From assembly GCA_017940385.1 (NCBI GenBank), contig JAGAYS010000053.1, forward strand, positions 1 through 37,281: 37,281 nucleotides of DNA, written 5' to 3'. Made by a program: the position numbers and the translations under genes. A model generated the notes under the pieces. It saw nothing but the letters and a program-made list of their open reading frames with translations, did not search any database and was not told the DNA's origin. Origin of the DNA: Ruminobacter sp. GTDB lineage: Bacteria > Pseudomonadota > Gammaproteobacteria > Enterobacterales > Succinivibrionaceae. Below, in pieces: positions 6,500 through 16,745 of the stretch (within the stretch, counting starts at the first letter, position 1; each line of letters begins with the position of its first letter).

Positions 6500-8236
6500 T
6501 TAATTTCCTACTCTTATCCAGGTAATAATACGTTTTAACTTACCATTCTCGGTAATGCTGATGTCGCCGCTGAGGCCTCGTATTGACTGACCTTTGTTTT
6601 CAGTAAGATCTTTCAGATGGAGAGCAAGATTCAGAGAGTCATAACCGATGGCAAAACTTCTGAGTGTGTCGCCGTTAGCCTTAGGCAGAACTTCCTGAAT
6701 TCTTCTTTTGGCACTGCTGTCCTTAAGCATCCATGGCTGATCACCGAGTTTAATACCGTTAAGACTTGCTGCTATTGCAGACTGTGTTAAACCGTCATTG
6801 CTCTTTGCACCGGCATAATAGATGGCACTGTCGCCAATGTACGCTCGGGCACTGTCCTTGATTTTTGAAGTTTCCAGCGGAGTACCGTAGATATAGATGC
6901 CGTCGTAAGACTTATAGCTGTTCAGGCAACTTTTTACCGTAGTTTCTATGGTGTTCATGTCTTCGTAATAACATAAACTGATTCCCTTCCTGTTATCGGC
7001 TGTCCAATAGCTGTTAAGGGCGTTTGCCATTCTGTCGCCTCTTTCGTTTCTAGGGGCTATGATTACAGGAGAGTTTATGTGATCCTTCTGCATCTCCAGT
7101 GACGCATTGTACATGTCGTTTTCCGGAGCAAGGGTAAGATAGTAAATATTGGATGTGTTAGGCTGAGCACTTCCCTGGTTGAGTGCTATAACAGGCATGG
7201 TAGGCTTCTGAGCCATCAGATCGTTAACCTGTTCCTTTATGATTGGTCCGATAATAATCTTTGCCCTGTCAGCCTTGGCCTGACTGTAGAGAACCGGAAT
7301 TGATGAGGCGGCAGTGTCGTAGAACTTGAGATTTAAGCTGATACCTCTGTCTCTGTAAGAACTTAAAATACCAACTTTAACAGGGTTGCCTATAATTTTT
7401 GCGTAAGGTCCTGAAAGAGGGAGGAATACGGCTATTGTGTCGCCGTTTCCGAGGTTGCTGCCGGCTGTTGATGTGTCTTTCATTTCATTTGCGGATACCG
7501 CCTTTTTGGCAAGTACCGGATGATCAGGATACTTTTCAATGAAAGACTTCATCAGGCGTTCTTTGGACTTTGCACTCTGATTCTTGTTGATAAGAGCGTA
7601 CTCAATAAATCCGCAGGTTTTCTCATCACCATTCTGTCTAGCCTGTCTGTAGGCACTCATAAGTTCCTTAGGTGACGCTTTTGAGAGGGCAACTGACGCT
7701 CTTTCGTATATTGAGGCCTTTTTGTCGGCATTAACTGAATCTGCCAGATTCAGGTAGTTCAGTCCGGCATCGAGATATTTGCCCGTTGCTTCATCAACTC
7801 TGGCTGAAAGTGAGTAGTAATAGTTTGCCACATCGGTTGGAAGTGCCATTACGTTGATTGAGCTTAATATGTTGGCTGCGGCCTTATAGTTGCCTGCTCT
7901 TGACTTGACCTGAGCTTCAATAATGTCCGCTATGTTGCCCTGCAGAGGGGTAACGGCAGTTTCCCTCATCTGTCTGACAACCTCTGAAGCAGCGCCGGTG
8001 TTGCCTTCATTTGAATATGCTCTGGCAAGCAGGATCTGCCAGTCGTAATTGTATTCCGGAACTGAAGCGCTCAGCTGAGATGAATACCATGATGAATCAT
8101 GATCCATCGTTCCAAAAGGTTGAGGTCTGAGGTTGGAGTCGTGTCCTGAAAGGACGCTACAGGCGTTCAGTGAAGTTAAAAATAACAGTGTATAAATAAC
8201 TGAAGATAATTTAAAATGCTTATGTTTTGTGAACAT
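6500..8236 (-). CDS. lpoA: LpoA, outer-membrane lipoprotein activator of PBP1A
   Basis: Outer-membrane lipoprotein that reaches through the peptidoglycan to stimulate the synthase PBP1A. The product is 578 aa, about 100 shorter than E. coli LpoA. The lipoprotein signal ends in lipobox LNAC with Cys26 as the acylated residue. Residues about 60-250 form a TPR-like helical N-domain; about 265-575 form the LppC domain with a periplasmic-binding-protein fold (TIAVFLPLSGPYAKIIG near residue 266). It is divergent from rsmI as in E. coli and directly upstream of diaA; yraN, usually between them, is missing. The ribosome site is weak. Confidence 0.92.
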   Translation of the reverse strand: MFTKHKHFKLSSVIYTLLFLTSLNACSVLSGHDSNLRPQPFGTMDHDSSWYSSQLSASVPEYNYDWQILLARAYSNEGNTGAASEVVRQMRETAVTPLQGNIADIIEAQVKSRAGNYKAAANILSSINVMALPTDVANYYYSLSARVDEATGKYLDAGLNYLNLADSVNADKKASIYERASVALSKASPKELMSAYRQARQNGDEKTCGFIEYALINKNQSAKSKERLMKSFIEKYPDHPVLAKKAVSANEMKDTSTAGSNLGNGDTIAVFLPLSGPYAKIIGNPVKVGILSSYRDRGISLNLKFYDTAASSIPVLYSQAKADRAKIIIGPIIKEQVNDLMAQKPTMPVIALNQGSAQPNTSNIYYLTLAPENDMYNASLEMQKDHINSPVIIAPRNERGDRMANALNSYWTADNRKGISLCYYEDMNTIETTVKSCLNSYKSYDGIYIYGTPLETSKIKDSARAYIGDSAIYYAGAKSNDGLTQSAIAASLNGIKLGDQPWMLKDSSAKRRIQEVLPKANGDTLRSFAIGYDSLNLALHLKDLTENKGQSIRGLSGDISITENGKLKRIITWIRVGN

Positions 8237-8320
8237 TTGTGAATTCTCAAAAGTGACAACTATTGCTGTTGGTTATTATACACGTTTTGCTTGTGGATAA
8301 GTAGTACAAGGTTATTAAAA

Positions 8321-9175
8321 ATGCTCGAAATGCAGAATGCGCTTTATATCGTTCCGACCCCCATCGGAAACAGGGATGACATTACACTCAGAGCCTGTGA
8401 AGTCCTGAAGATGGCTGACGTCATATGTGCCGAAGATACCAGACATTCCCTGCCGCTTTTGGAAGGCATTGGCGTAAAATCTCCGAAGCTGATAAGTTTT
8501 CATGATCATAATGAAACCGAAAAAGCCGACAGGATTACTGCTATCATCGAAGAAGGGCATTCCGTGGCTCTTATTTCTGATGCCGGAACTCCGATGGTAT
8601 CAGATCCCGGATATCATCTTGTGGCAGCCTGCGTACAAAAGGGCATAAAGGTTTATCCGCTTCCCGGACCGTGTGCGGCAATTACGGCTCTGTGTGCGTC
8701 CGGCATGCCGAGTGACAGATTCAGCTTTGAGGGTTTCCTGCCGGTAAAGGAAAAGGCCCTGCGTGACAAGCTTACTTCACTGATTACCGAAGAACGAACA
8801 ATGATTTTCTATGAGGCTCCGCGCCGTATTTTCGATACGGCCACAGTTCTGGCTGAGGTATTCGGCGATCGCAGAGTCATGGTTGCGAGGGAACTTACCA
8901 AGACTTTTGAGACAAAGTACTACACGACGTGCGACAGACTTGGCGAGGTTCTGAACGAGGATCCGAATGTCCTTAAGGGAGAAATGGTAATTGTTCTCGC
9001 TCCGTACAGAAAGAAGGATGAGGACGTGGCCATTACTGCCGAAGCCAAAAAGATGATGGAAATTCTTTCCGGTGAACTGCCTCCGAAAAAAGTCTGTTCA
9101 CTGGTTGCCAAAATGTATGATCTGCGCAAAAACGAGCTTTATGATTACCTGCTGAATCACTCAGACAGCCAATGA
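8321..9175 (+). CDS. rsmI: RsmI, 16S rRNA (cytidine1402-2'-O)-methyltransferase
   Basis: Adds the 2'-O-methyl group to C1402 of 16S rRNA, working with RsmH, which methylates N4 of the same base and is encoded just downstream of rnpB. The product is 284 aa (E. coli 286). It belongs to the tetrapyrrole-methylase fold: N-terminal LYIVPTPIGNRDDIT, AEDTRHSLPLL, LISDAGTPMVSDPG and PLPGPCAAITAL. Start: ATG at 8321 with AAGG 9 nt upstream; a second ATG at 8330 is possible and an in-frame TTG at 8291 is unsupported. Confidence 0.95.
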   Translation: MLEMQNALYIVPTPIGNRDDITLRACEVLKMADVICAEDTRHSLPLLEGIGVKSPKLISFHDHNETEKADRITAIIEEGHSVALISDAGTPMVSDPGYHLVAACVQKGIKVYPLPGPCAAITALCASGMPSDRFSFEGFLPVKEKALRDKLTSLITEERTMIFYEAPRRIFDTATVLAEVFGDRRVMVARELTKTFETKYYTTCDRLGEVLNEDPNVLKGEMVIVLAPYRKKDEDVAITAEAKKMMEILSGELPPKKVCSLVAKMYDLRKNELYDYLLNHSDSQ

Positions 9176-9252
9176 CGGAATTTAATATTCCACATTGTTT
9201 TACTGAGGAATATTCTTTTATCAGTAAAGTATAAAGTTAGTGATATATATGA

Positions 9253-9258
9253 TATAAT
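9253..9258 (+). promoter_or_regulatory. -10 element of rnpB promoter
   Basis: A perfect TATAAT lies 6 bp before the predicted mature 5' end of RNase P RNA at 9265, the expected distance to a start site. No good -35 was found at the right spacing. Confidence 0.6.
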
Positions 9259-9264
9259 CACGGC

Positions 9265-9629
9265 GAGTTGGTCGGGTGATCGCTGCTCCATGGTTGTGCC
9301 GCAGGGCAGACGCATGGAGGGGAGGAAAGTCCGGGCTCCACAGGGCAGGGTGCTAGATAACGTCTAGGGGATGAAAGTCCACGACCAGTGCAACAGAAAG
9401 TAAACCGCCGTCTAACGGTAAGGGTGAAATGGTGCGGTAAGAGCGCACCGCATGACTGGTGACAGTTCATGGCATGGTAAACTCCACCCGGAGCAAGACC
9501 AAATAGGCCTCATTGACGCTGCCCGCGTAAGGGGCGGGTTGGTCGCTTGAGCCGGTAAGCAATTGCCGGTCTAGAGGAATGATCACCACTGAGAAATCAG
9601 AACAGAACCCGGCTTACAGACCAACTCAC
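9265..9629 (+). ncRNA. rnpB: RNase P RNA, bacterial type A
   Basis: Catalytic RNA of RNase P, which matures tRNA 5' ends. The terminal helix P1 is formed by GAGTTGGTC at 9265-9273 and its exact complement at 9619-9627. Conserved region I (GAGGAAAGTCCGGGC, about 9322-9336) and conserved region V (ACAGAACCCGGCTTA, about 9602-9616), which together form the P4 core, are both present, as is AGAGGAATGATCACC. Length about 365 nt. The order rsmI-rnpB-dcw is also found in pseudomonads. No intrinsic terminator is evident before rsmH, 73 bp downstream. An open frame on the opposite strand here is accidental. Confidence 0.97.
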
Positions 9630-9702
9630 TGGATAATTCAAAGATCTCTGTTTCTTTCAAATTAATTATTTAATATCTGACTATTATACAGACTGTCGAA
9701 AA

Positions 9703-10644
9703 ATGAACGGCTATAAGCATGTTACGGTACTGCTGAAAGAAGCAGTTGATGCCCTGGAAATCAAACCAAACGGTACATATCTTGATTGTACTTTCGGCAG
9801 GGGCGGACATTCTCGTGAAATTCTGTCCAGGCTTGGACAGGACGGACATCTGTATGCAATAGACAGAGATCCCGAAGCTATAAAGGCTGCCGGAGAGATT
9901 GACGATCACCGTTTTACGATAATTCACGGATGTTTTGCCGATGCTCTCTCCCTTCTTGAGCCCTACGGAGTCGTAGGCAGTATAGACGGTATGCTGCTGG
10001 ATCTTGGAGTGTCATCTCCTCAGCTTGACGATCCTGAAAGAGGCTTTAGTTTTATGAATGACGGCCCCCTGGATATGAGAATGGATCCAACCGTCGGTTT
10101 CAGTGCAGCGGACTGGATTAATTCAGCGCAGGCCGATGAAATTTCCAGAGTGCTTCATGACTTCGGTGAGGAACGTTTCGCCAGAAAGATTGCCGCTGCC
10201 ATAGTTCACGACAGGGCGGAAACTCCTTTTACGTCAACCCACCAGTTAAGCAGTATGATTGCCAGAGTTATTCCTGTTAAGGAAAAGGGAAAGCATCCTG
10301 CAACAAGAAGTTTTCAGGCTATCAGAATCCTTGTGAACAGTGAGCTTGATCAGGTGGAAAATGCTTTGGAAAATTCCAAAAAGCTTTTGGCTGACGGAGG
10401 TCTTCTTTCGGTCATAAGTTTCCATTCCCTTGAAGATCGTCTTGTTAAAAACTTTATGCGCAGATCCGAAAAGGGAATTCAGCCGCCAAGAGGTCTTCCG
10501 GTTTCTGAGGAGGAGATACTCAAAACACGTACATTCAGAACTGTTGGAAAAGCCATTTATCCTTCTGATGAGGAAATCAGTAGCAATCCGCGCTCACGCA
10601 GTGCCGTACTGAGAGTGGCTCGGAGGTGGGGAAATGGCCTTTAA
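9703..10644 (+). CDS. rsmH: RsmH, 16S rRNA (cytosine1402-N4)-methyltransferase
   Basis: Methylates N4 of C1402 in 16S rRNA; historically mraW, the second gene of the dcw cluster. The product is 313 aa, equal to E. coli, with [11 protein letters not shown] (SAM-binding) near residue 28, [20 protein letters not shown] near 104 and [12 protein letters not shown] near 198. The usual first gene of the cluster, mraZ, is absent: rnpB lies immediately upstream. The ribosome site is poor (only GAAAA before the ATG). It overlaps ftsL by 11 bp. Confidence 0.97.
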   Translation: MNGYKHVTVLLKEAVDALEIKPNGTYLDCTFGRGGHSREILSRLGQDGHLYAIDRDPEAIKAAGEIDDHRFTIIHGCFADALSLLEPYGVVGSIDGMLLDLGVSSPQLDDPERGFSFMNDGPLDMRMDPTVGFSAADWINSAQADEISRVLHDFGEERFARKIAAAIVHDRAETPFTSTHQLSSMIARVIPVKEKGKHPATRSFQAIRILVNSELDQVENALENSKKLLADGGLLSVISFHSLEDRLVKNFMRRSEKGIQPPRGLPVSEEEILKTRTFRTVGKAIYPSDEEISSNPRSRSAVLRVARRWGNGL

Positions 10645-10993
10645 TTTTAATAATCCTCTTTCTAACGAGGACGACGGATTAAGCTGGTATGTCATAAATT
10701 TTGTAAAAAATAACTTTTATTTTTTTACATGTCTCATCGTTATTCTCGTTGTCAGCTGTATGCTTATTTCGAAGGTGCAGGACAGCAGAAAAAACAATAT
10801 CAGGATGAATCAGGAACTGAAGCATCAGGATAAGATTGTTCAGGAATACCAGCACCTGCGTCTTGAAAGACAGACGCTTACCGAATATTCACACGTGAGA
10901 ACGCTGGCAAAAGAAAATCTGAAAATGTCGGATCCGGGTGTGGAGAACAAAAAGGTTATCGACGTAAGAAGTTCCGGCGGTAACTCCAAATGA
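10634..10993 (+). CDS. ftsL: FtsL, bitopic divisome protein
   Basis: A 119 aa bitopic membrane protein: short cytoplasmic N-terminus, one transmembrane helix (about residues 27-46), then a periplasmic coiled coil (about 50-95) that in the family pairs with FtsB and binds FtsQ and FtsW-FtsI. E. coli FtsL is 121 aa. Sequence identity is low, as usual for FtsL, so the call rests on size, topology and position between rsmH and ftsI. GGAGG inside rsmH serves as its ribosome site. It overlaps ftsI by 4 bp (ATGA). Confidence 0.9.
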   Translation: MAFNFNNPLSNEDDGLSWYVINFVKNNFYFFTCLIVILVVSCMLISKVQDSRKNNIRMNQELKHQDKIVQEYQHLRLERQTLTEYSHVRTLAKENLKMSDPGVENKKVIDVRSSGGNSK

Positions 10994-12795
10994 AATTTGC
11001 ACTGAAACAGAAGATTAAAAAATTTTTCTGCGGTGAAGGGGATATGTCAATCAGAATATCACCGGGCCGCGTGTATTTTCTGTGGGCATTTTTTGTTTTT
11101 CTGATTGTCTGTATCTGTCTGCGCATATATTACCTGATGATTTATAATCCGGAATGGCTCATATCCCGCGGTGACGACATGATTGTGCGTACTCAGGAGG
11201 ATGACATTCACAGAGGTCGCATTCTTGACAGAAACGGGGTAGAGCTGGCCAGCAGCGTGCCTAAGCATTCTGTGTCCCTGTATCGCAAGAGCTTTCATGA
11301 ATCCAAGAAGAGCAGAAAAGAGCTTGATGAGCAGCTTAAAGTGCTGGCAACGCTGGTAGGTATGCCGTATCAGACTCTTCGGGACAGAGTATATGCAAGC
11401 CAGAGGGGAGAAATTCTTCTGGCCAAGGAAGTGGAAGCCTTTGCCGCTGCCCAAATTAAGGAAATGAATATCCCCGGTGTGAGTCAGTCAAAGATTCTGC
11501 ACAGATATTATCCTACCGCGGAAGTTAATGCACAGCTGGTGGGTATTACAAACATTGACGGTATAGGTACGGAAGGCATTGAAAAACAGTTCAATGACTA
11601 TCTGCTGTCAATTCCCGGAAAACGAAGAATCAAGAAAGACAATAAGAATAATATTATTGAGTTTATGGGGACGTATCAGGAAGGCAAGAAGGCTGAGGAC
11701 CTGTATCTCAGCATAGATGAACGTATTCAGTTCAAAGCCTATACCGCTTTAAAATACGCCGTAGAGATAAACCAGGCCACTTCAGGCAGTCTTGTGCTCA
11801 TCGATGCATGGACCGGAGAAATCCTGGCCATGGTTAATTCACCTTCATACAACCCAAACAACAGGGATGATTACGAATCCCGTCGCGCCAGAAACAGATC
11901 CGTAACGGATTCATATGAACCTGGTTCCACAACGAAGCCTCTGATAGCAATGGGGGCACTTGCCCACAACAGAATAAACTGGACCCGTATTATTGACTGC
12001 AGACCTTTTATGGTGAACGGTAAACGGATAACGGACAGCCATGCCATGAACAGCGGCAATCTCAGTGAGGTTATCAAGTTTTCATCAAATACGGCCATGG
12101 CTCACGTGGCTCTGGACATGAAAGCATCGGAGATAATCAATACTTTGCGCATATTCGGTTACGGCAGTAAAACAAATCTTGATCTTGTCGGTGAATCATC
12201 AGGTTCACTTCCTAAGATAACAAGCAGAAGCAGAATAAGCGATCTGGAAAGAGCAACAATGGGTTACGGCTACAGAATAAGGGCAACGCCTTTGCAGATA
12301 GCTCAGGCATACAGTATTTTTGCAAACAGGGGCATCAGAAAACCGTTGTCCATTACCAAAGTTGACACCCCCCCAGCAGGAACCAGGGTTTTGAATGAGA
12401 AAGAAACAGACAGGATGCTTCAGGCTCTGGAATCAGTGGTTGAAGGCGGCGGTACGGGATCTCTTGCCCGTATTCCGGGATACAGAGTCGGCGGGAAAAC
12501 AGGTACTGCCAAGGTAGCTGAGAGTGGCGGCTACGGGAAATACTATATGGGTTCTTTTGTCGGTATTGCTCCAATGAGTAATCCTAGGTTTGCAATGGCA
12601 GTTATCATTAACGAACCTCATGCGGGTAAATTCTACGGCGGCGTTGTTGCTGGTCCGGTCTTCTCCGAAGTAATGCAGAAAACCCTGGAACTGTATAACA
12701 TTCCTCCGGATGACCTGAACCCTGACGGAAGCATGAAGACAATTAAAGACAAAGATAGAGAACGATATTTGAAGAATAAGCAGGCAAAGAACTAA
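10990..12795 (+). CDS. ftsI: FtsI (PBP3), septal peptidoglycan transpeptidase
   Basis: Class B penicillin-binding protein that crosslinks septal peptidoglycan with FtsW. The product is 601 aa (E. coli 588). One transmembrane helix (about residues 28-48) is followed by the pedestal domain (HRGRILDRNG near residue 74). The transpeptidase domain has the three active-site motifs: S313-T-T-K316 with the acylated serine, S365-S-N367, and K503-T-G-T506. It is translationally coupled to ftsL by a 4 bp overlap. The C-terminal tail is lysine-rich. Confidence 0.97.
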   Translation: MKFALKQKIKKFFCGEGDMSIRISPGRVYFLWAFFVFLIVCICLRIYYLMIYNPEWLISRGDDMIVRTQEDDIHRGRILDRNGVELASSVPKHSVSLYRKSFHESKKSRKELDEQLKVLATLVGMPYQTLRDRVYASQRGEILLAKEVEAFAAAQIKEMNIPGVSQSKILHRYYPTAEVNAQLVGITNIDGIGTEGIEKQFNDYLLSIPGKRRIKKDNKNNIIEFMGTYQEGKKAEDLYLSIDERIQFKAYTALKYAVEINQATSGSLVLIDAWTGEILAMVNSPSYNPNNRDDYESRRARNRSVTDSYEPGSTTKPLIAMGALAHNRINWTRIIDCRPFMVNGKRITDSHAMNSGNLSEVIKFSSNTAMAHVALDMKASEIINTLRIFGYGSKTNLDLVGESSGSLPKITSRSRISDLERATMGYGYRIRATPLQIAQAYSIFANRGIRKPLSITKVDTPPAGTRVLNEKETDRMLQALESVVEGGGTGSLARIPGYRVGGKTGTAKVAESGGYGKYYMGSFVGIAPMSNPRFAMAVIINEPHAGKFYGGVVAGPVFSEVMQKTLELYNIPPDDLNPDGSMKTIKDKDRERYLKNKQAKN

Positions 12796-12805
12796 AGGGA
12801 TTTAG

Positions 12806-14269
12806 ATGATAAGTTTAAAAGAAATTGCAAAGGCCCTGGACATTCAGGCCCCGGACGTTAAATTATCAGCCCTGTGCAGCGATAACCGTCAGGTAAGTGA
12901 GGGTTCGCTGTTTATTGCCCTTAAGGGACTTAATTTTGATGCCAGAACAGCCATTGCCCAGGCTGTTGAAAAAGGTGCTGCGGCCGTTATATACGAGGAT
13001 GCTGAGGATGGCTTTGTGCCTCAGCCGGTGAATGTTCCGTGCATAGGTGTTAAGGATCTTTCCCTCAGACAGGCAAAAATAGCCTCTGTTTTCTACGGAT
13101 GTCCTTCTGCTGAACTGGAACTTATAGGTGTTACGGGGACCAACGGTAAAAGTACCACAACTCATCTTGTTGCCGCATGGCTGACGGAGATGGGGCGCAG
13201 AACCGGACTTCTTGGAACTTTGGGTACCGGAATATATCCTACTCTGCAACCTTGTGCCAATACTACTCTGGCAGCAATGGAGCTTGAAAAAACACTGTAT
13301 GGTATGAAGAATTCCGGGGCCGCTGCCGCCGTAATGGAGGTTTCATCCCACGGAATAGCACTCGGACGTACCAGTGAACTGAAGTTTAATGTATGTGCAT
13401 TTACGAATTTGAGTCGTGATCATCTGGATTTCCATAAGACCATGGAAAACTATGCGGCAACAAAATTTGAGCTGTTTAAGTCTGTTCCGTCAGAAAAGTG
13501 TGTCATAAATGCCCATGATTCGGTAGGTTCTGAATTTTTGACCAGACTTCCCGGAGCTTTGGCATACAGCATCAGGCCAATAGCTGGTGAAAGAGTTCTC
13601 TATGCTGACAATATAGAGTATTTACCCCACGGCATACATATTTCCGTTGGAGGATCATTCGGTAGTGCCGAGATTCACGCACCGCTTATCGGTTCATTCA
13701 ATGCCGAAAACATTCTCTGTGCTTTGGGTATTCTTCTCGTTGAGGGATATTCCCTTCGGGAACTTGCGGCAACTGCCCACGCTCTAAAGGCGGTGAGCGG
13801 ACGAATGGAATGTTTTAAGAAAGCCGGTTCACCAATGATTATAGTTGATTACGCACATACGCCTGACGGACTTGAGAAGGCTCTCGGTGCCATAAGGGAA
13901 CACGGCTTCGGTAAGATAACCTGCATTTGCGGGTGCGGCGGTGATCGGGATACGGGCAAAAGACCTGAAATGGCAGAGATAGCCTGTAGAAATTCTGACC
14001 ACGTTATATTTACAAATGACAATCCGCGCACGGAAGATCCTGACAGAATTATTGACATGATGGTTGCCGGAGTAAAAGACAGATACGATAACTACAGAGT
14101 GATCAAAGAGCGTGAGTCTGCAATAAATGAAGCATTCCTTGGTTCAGGGGACAAAGACGTACTGCTCGTTGCTGGAAAGGGGCATGAGGATTACCAAATC
14201 ATCGGTAAGACAAAATACCATTACAGTGATCGCGAGGTTGCAATGAAATTAGTCGGAGTAGACAGATAA
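12806..14269 (+). CDS. murE: MurE, UDP-MurNAc-tripeptide synthetase (meso-DAP adding)
   Basis: Cytoplasmic Mur ligase that adds meso-diaminopimelate to UDP-MurNAc-L-Ala-D-Glu using ATP. The product is 487 aa (E. coli 495). The ATP-binding P-loop is GTNGKST with Lys115. The motif D405-N-P-R408 is the known meso-DAP recognition signature (lysine-adding enzymes differ), which indicates DAP-type peptidoglycan. The ribosome site AAAGGGA lies 10 bp after ftsI. The murF ATG lies one base past its stop. Confidence 0.97.
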   Translation: MISLKEIAKALDIQAPDVKLSALCSDNRQVSEGSLFIALKGLNFDARTAIAQAVEKGAAAVIYEDAEDGFVPQPVNVPCIGVKDLSLRQAKIASVFYGCPSAELELIGVTGTNGKSTTTHLVAAWLTEMGRRTGLLGTLGTGIYPTLQPCANTTLAAMELEKTLYGMKNSGAAAAVMEVSSHGIALGRTSELKFNVCAFTNLSRDHLDFHKTMENYAATKFELFKSVPSEKCVINAHDSVGSEFLTRLPGALAYSIRPIAGERVLYADNIEYLPHGIHISVGGSFGSAEIHAPLIGSFNAENILCALGILLVEGYSLRELAATAHALKAVSGRMECFKKAGSPMIIVDYAHTPDGLEKALGAIREHGFGKITCICGCGGDRDTGKRPEMAEIACRNSDHVIFTNDNPRTEDPDRIIDMMVAGVKDRYDNYRVIKERESAINEAFLGSGDKDVLLVAGKGHEDYQIIGKTKYHYSDREVAMKLVGVDR

Positions 14270-14270
14270 G

Positions 14271-15650
14271 ATGATTCCTTTAAAGCTTAAAATGATAGCC
14301 GAGCACTTAAAAGGAGAACTGACGGGTTCTCCTGAACTGGTTATTGACAAAATTGAAACTGATTCGCGCAGGGACGTAAAAGACGCGTTGTTTGTGGCTC
14401 TTAAAGGTGAACGTTTTGATGCTCACGATTTTATTAAGGACATTGCTGCCGCAGGAGCTGCTGCAGTTGTTGTTGATCATAAATGCGATGTTGATGTTCC
14501 TCAGATAGTGGTATCCGATACCGGCAGGGCCCTGGGGCTTATTGGAAATCTTAACCGCCGCCAGGGGCATGCAAAGGTTGTAAGCATGACCGGTACCTGT
14601 GGCAAAACTTCCGTGAAGGAGATGACTGCCGCAATACTGAAAACAATGGGTAAAACCATTGCAACTCAGGGTAATTTCAACAACGCCGTAGGAGTGCCGC
14701 TGTCATTGCTTCAGATTGATGAAGACACTGATTTTGCCGTGATTGAACTCGGAGCCAATCATCCTGGAGAAATTAACTACATAGTAAATCTTGCCGAACC
14801 GGATGCGGTGGCCATCAATAATGTTGGCAGTGCCCATCTTGAAGGTTTTGGCAGTCTTGACGGTGTTTACAGGGCGAAAAGTGAAATACTTGACTTTGCC
14901 GTTTCTCACGGCGGAGTAGGTGTCGTTAATGCAGACAATGATTATTACGCAAACTGGAATCATGATTACGGCGAAAAACTTAAGCTGACCGGATTTTCCG
15001 CCGACGGAAAATCGGAAGCGTCATTTAAGGCAGGGAACATAAGACTTCAGGATAACGGCTGTTTTGCATTTGTAATGGTAACTCCTTTCGGAACTGCGGA
15101 CATTGAACTCGGTGTTCCTGGAAAGCATAATGTGGCAAATGCCCTGTGCGCTGCCGCTTTGACATCTCTTGTCGGGGCAAAGCTTGAAAACATGGTAAAG
15201 GGGCTTTCATCAGTTGTTCCTTCCAGAGGACGCCTTTTTGTGGAAAAACTCGGAAAGGTTACTTTAATAGATGATGCGTACAATGCATCGGTTAATGCTG
15301 TTAAAGCGTCTGTGGATACTCTGGCTCTGTTTCCAGGCAGGAAGGTTTTTGTCTTTGGTGACATGGGGGAACTCGGTTCCGGTGCCCGTGACCTTCATGC
15401 GTCAATAGGCAGTTATGCCGCAGGTAAGATTGATTACCTGCTCAGCGTCGGCGATTTGGCTTCCGAATCATCAGCTGCCTTCGGTGAACATGGAATTCAT
15501 TTTTCAGACAAAGAAGAGCTTAAAAGGAAGATAAAGGAATTTCTTGATGATGGTGAAACCTGTACTATAGCTGTTAAAGGGGCTCACTTCATGCATATGG
15601 AAAAGATTGTTGATTTTGTCAGATCATGCTGCGGAGGTAATAAATGTTAG
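14271..15650 (+). CDS. murF: MurF, UDP-MurNAc-pentapeptide synthetase
   Basis: Adds D-Ala-D-Ala to UDP-MurNAc-tripeptide, the last cytoplasmic ligase step. The product is 459 aa (E. coli 452). The P-loop reads [12 protein letters not shown] with Lys112; the usual form is TGSSGKT, so the two middle residues are a small variation. [10 protein letters not shown] near residue 157 and [11 protein letters not shown] near 340 are typical. It starts 1 bp after murE and overlaps mraY by 7 bp. Its dipeptide substrate needs a D-Ala-D-Ala ligase, and no ddl gene is in this window. Confidence 0.96.
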   Translation: MIPLKLKMIAEHLKGELTGSPELVIDKIETDSRRDVKDALFVALKGERFDAHDFIKDIAAAGAAAVVVDHKCDVDVPQIVVSDTGRALGLIGNLNRRQGHAKVVSMTGTCGKTSVKEMTAAILKTMGKTIATQGNFNNAVGVPLSLLQIDEDTDFAVIELGANHPGEINYIVNLAEPDAVAINNVGSAHLEGFGSLDGVYRAKSEILDFAVSHGGVGVVNADNDYYANWNHDYGEKLKLTGFSADGKSEASFKAGNIRLQDNGCFAFVMVTPFGTADIELGVPGKHNVANALCAAALTSLVGAKLENMVKGLSSVVPSRGRLFVEKLGKVTLIDDAYNASVNAVKASVDTLALFPGRKVFVFGDMGELGSGARDLHASIGSYAAGKIDYLLSVGDLASESSAAFGEHGIHFSDKEELKRKIKEFLDDGETCTIAVKGAHFMHMEKIVDFVRSCCGGNKC

Positions 15651-16738
15651 TAATGCTGGCTGACTATCTGGCCAATAACTTTCAGAGCTGTGGTGTTCTT
15701 AGAGTTGTGAATTATATCAGTGTCAGAGCTATCTGTTCACTGATTACCGCATTGGGACTTTCCCTGCTTGTCGGTCCCTACATGATTAGAAAACTGCAGA
15801 TGCTGCATTTCGGTCAGATCGTTCGTAACGACGGACCAGAGAGTCATTTCAGTAAGCGCGGTACCCCGACCATGGGCGGTATAATGATTACCGGTGTTAT
15901 AGCACTTACGATGCTGCTGTGGTGTAAGCTTGACAATATACATGTGTGGATCATTCTGTTTGCGCTCATCAGTCATGCATTGATTGGTTTTGCCGATGAT
16001 TTTTTAAAAATCGTCAGAAAGAATCCAAAGGGACTTATTGCCAAGTATAAGTATTTCTGGCAGTCGGTTGTGGCAATTATTATCGGCGTAACGCTGTATT
16101 CCGTAAGCAGGAGTCCTGCAGAAACCCAGCTGGTTCTTCCTTTTATGAAGGATTGCATGCCAAATCTCGGTTTCCTGTTTATTCCTTTTGTGTATTTTGT
16201 GATAGTCGGTTCTTCCAATGCCGTGAATCTTACCGACGGTCTTGACGGCTTGGCTATTACCTGTACCGTACTGGTTGCGGCCGGTCTAGGCATCGTGGCC
16301 TATCTTACAAGTAACGCCGAGTATGCAAATTATCTCTTTATTCCTTATCTTCCTCATGCCGCCGAATGCAGTCTGGTGTGTACGTCAATCATCGGAGCCG
16401 GATTAGGGTTCCTGTGGTTCAATACCTATCCTGCTCAGGTATTCATGGGGGATGTCGGTTCTCTGTCCCTGGGCGCGGTGCTCGGTGTGATTTCAGTGGT
16501 AATCAGGGAAGAGATTCTGTTATTCATTATGGGCGGTATTTTCGTAATTGAAACAATCAGCGTCATTCTTCAGGTCGGTTCCTATAAGCTGAGAAACGGT
16601 AAGCGCATTTTTAAGATGGCTCCGATTCATCATCATTTTGAGAAGAGCGGCTGGCCTGAGCCCCGCGTGATTGTCCGTTTCTGGATTATTACTTTTGTTC
16701 TTGTGCTGATTGGCTTGGTAACTTTAAAGCTGCGTTAA
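15644..16738 (+). CDS. mraY: MraY, phospho-MurNAc-pentapeptide translocase
   Basis: Polytopic inner-membrane enzyme that transfers phospho-MurNAc-pentapeptide to undecaprenyl phosphate, making lipid I. The product is 364 aa (E. coli 360) and aligns throughout, including [20 protein letters not shown], the aspartate pair in [18 protein letters not shown] and [15 protein letters not shown]. About ten transmembrane helices. Start: the ATG inside the murF end gives MLVMLADYL, matching the E. coli N-terminus (MLVWLAEHL). Confidence 0.98.
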   Translation: MLVMLADYLANNFQSCGVLRVVNYISVRAICSLITALGLSLLVGPYMIRKLQMLHFGQIVRNDGPESHFSKRGTPTMGGIMITGVIALTMLLWCKLDNIHVWIILFALISHALIGFADDFLKIVRKNPKGLIAKYKYFWQSVVAIIIGVTLYSVSRSPAETQLVLPFMKDCMPNLGFLFIPFVYFVIVGSSNAVNLTDGLDGLAITCTVLVAAGLGIVAYLTSNAEYANYLFIPYLPHAAECSLVCTSIIGAGLGFLWFNTYPAQVFMGDVGSLSLGAVLGVISVVIREEILLFIMGGIFVIETISVILQVGSYKLRNGKRIFKMAPIHHHFEKSGWPEPRVIVRFWIITFVLVLIGLVTLKLR

Positions 16739-16745
16739 GGATTAT

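Noticed and set aside
6496-6502. Possible fusion or frameshift of lpoA and diaA
   Set aside because: lpoA ends in tandem TAA codons in its own frame and diaA starts with GTG 3 nt later with a ribosome site; both proteins have complete domains.
9258-9470. Minus-strand open frame of 70 codons over the RNase P RNA gene
   Set aside because: It lies wholly opposite rnpB, whose conserved RNA structure explains the sequence; its translation has no recognisable features and no ribosome site was seen.
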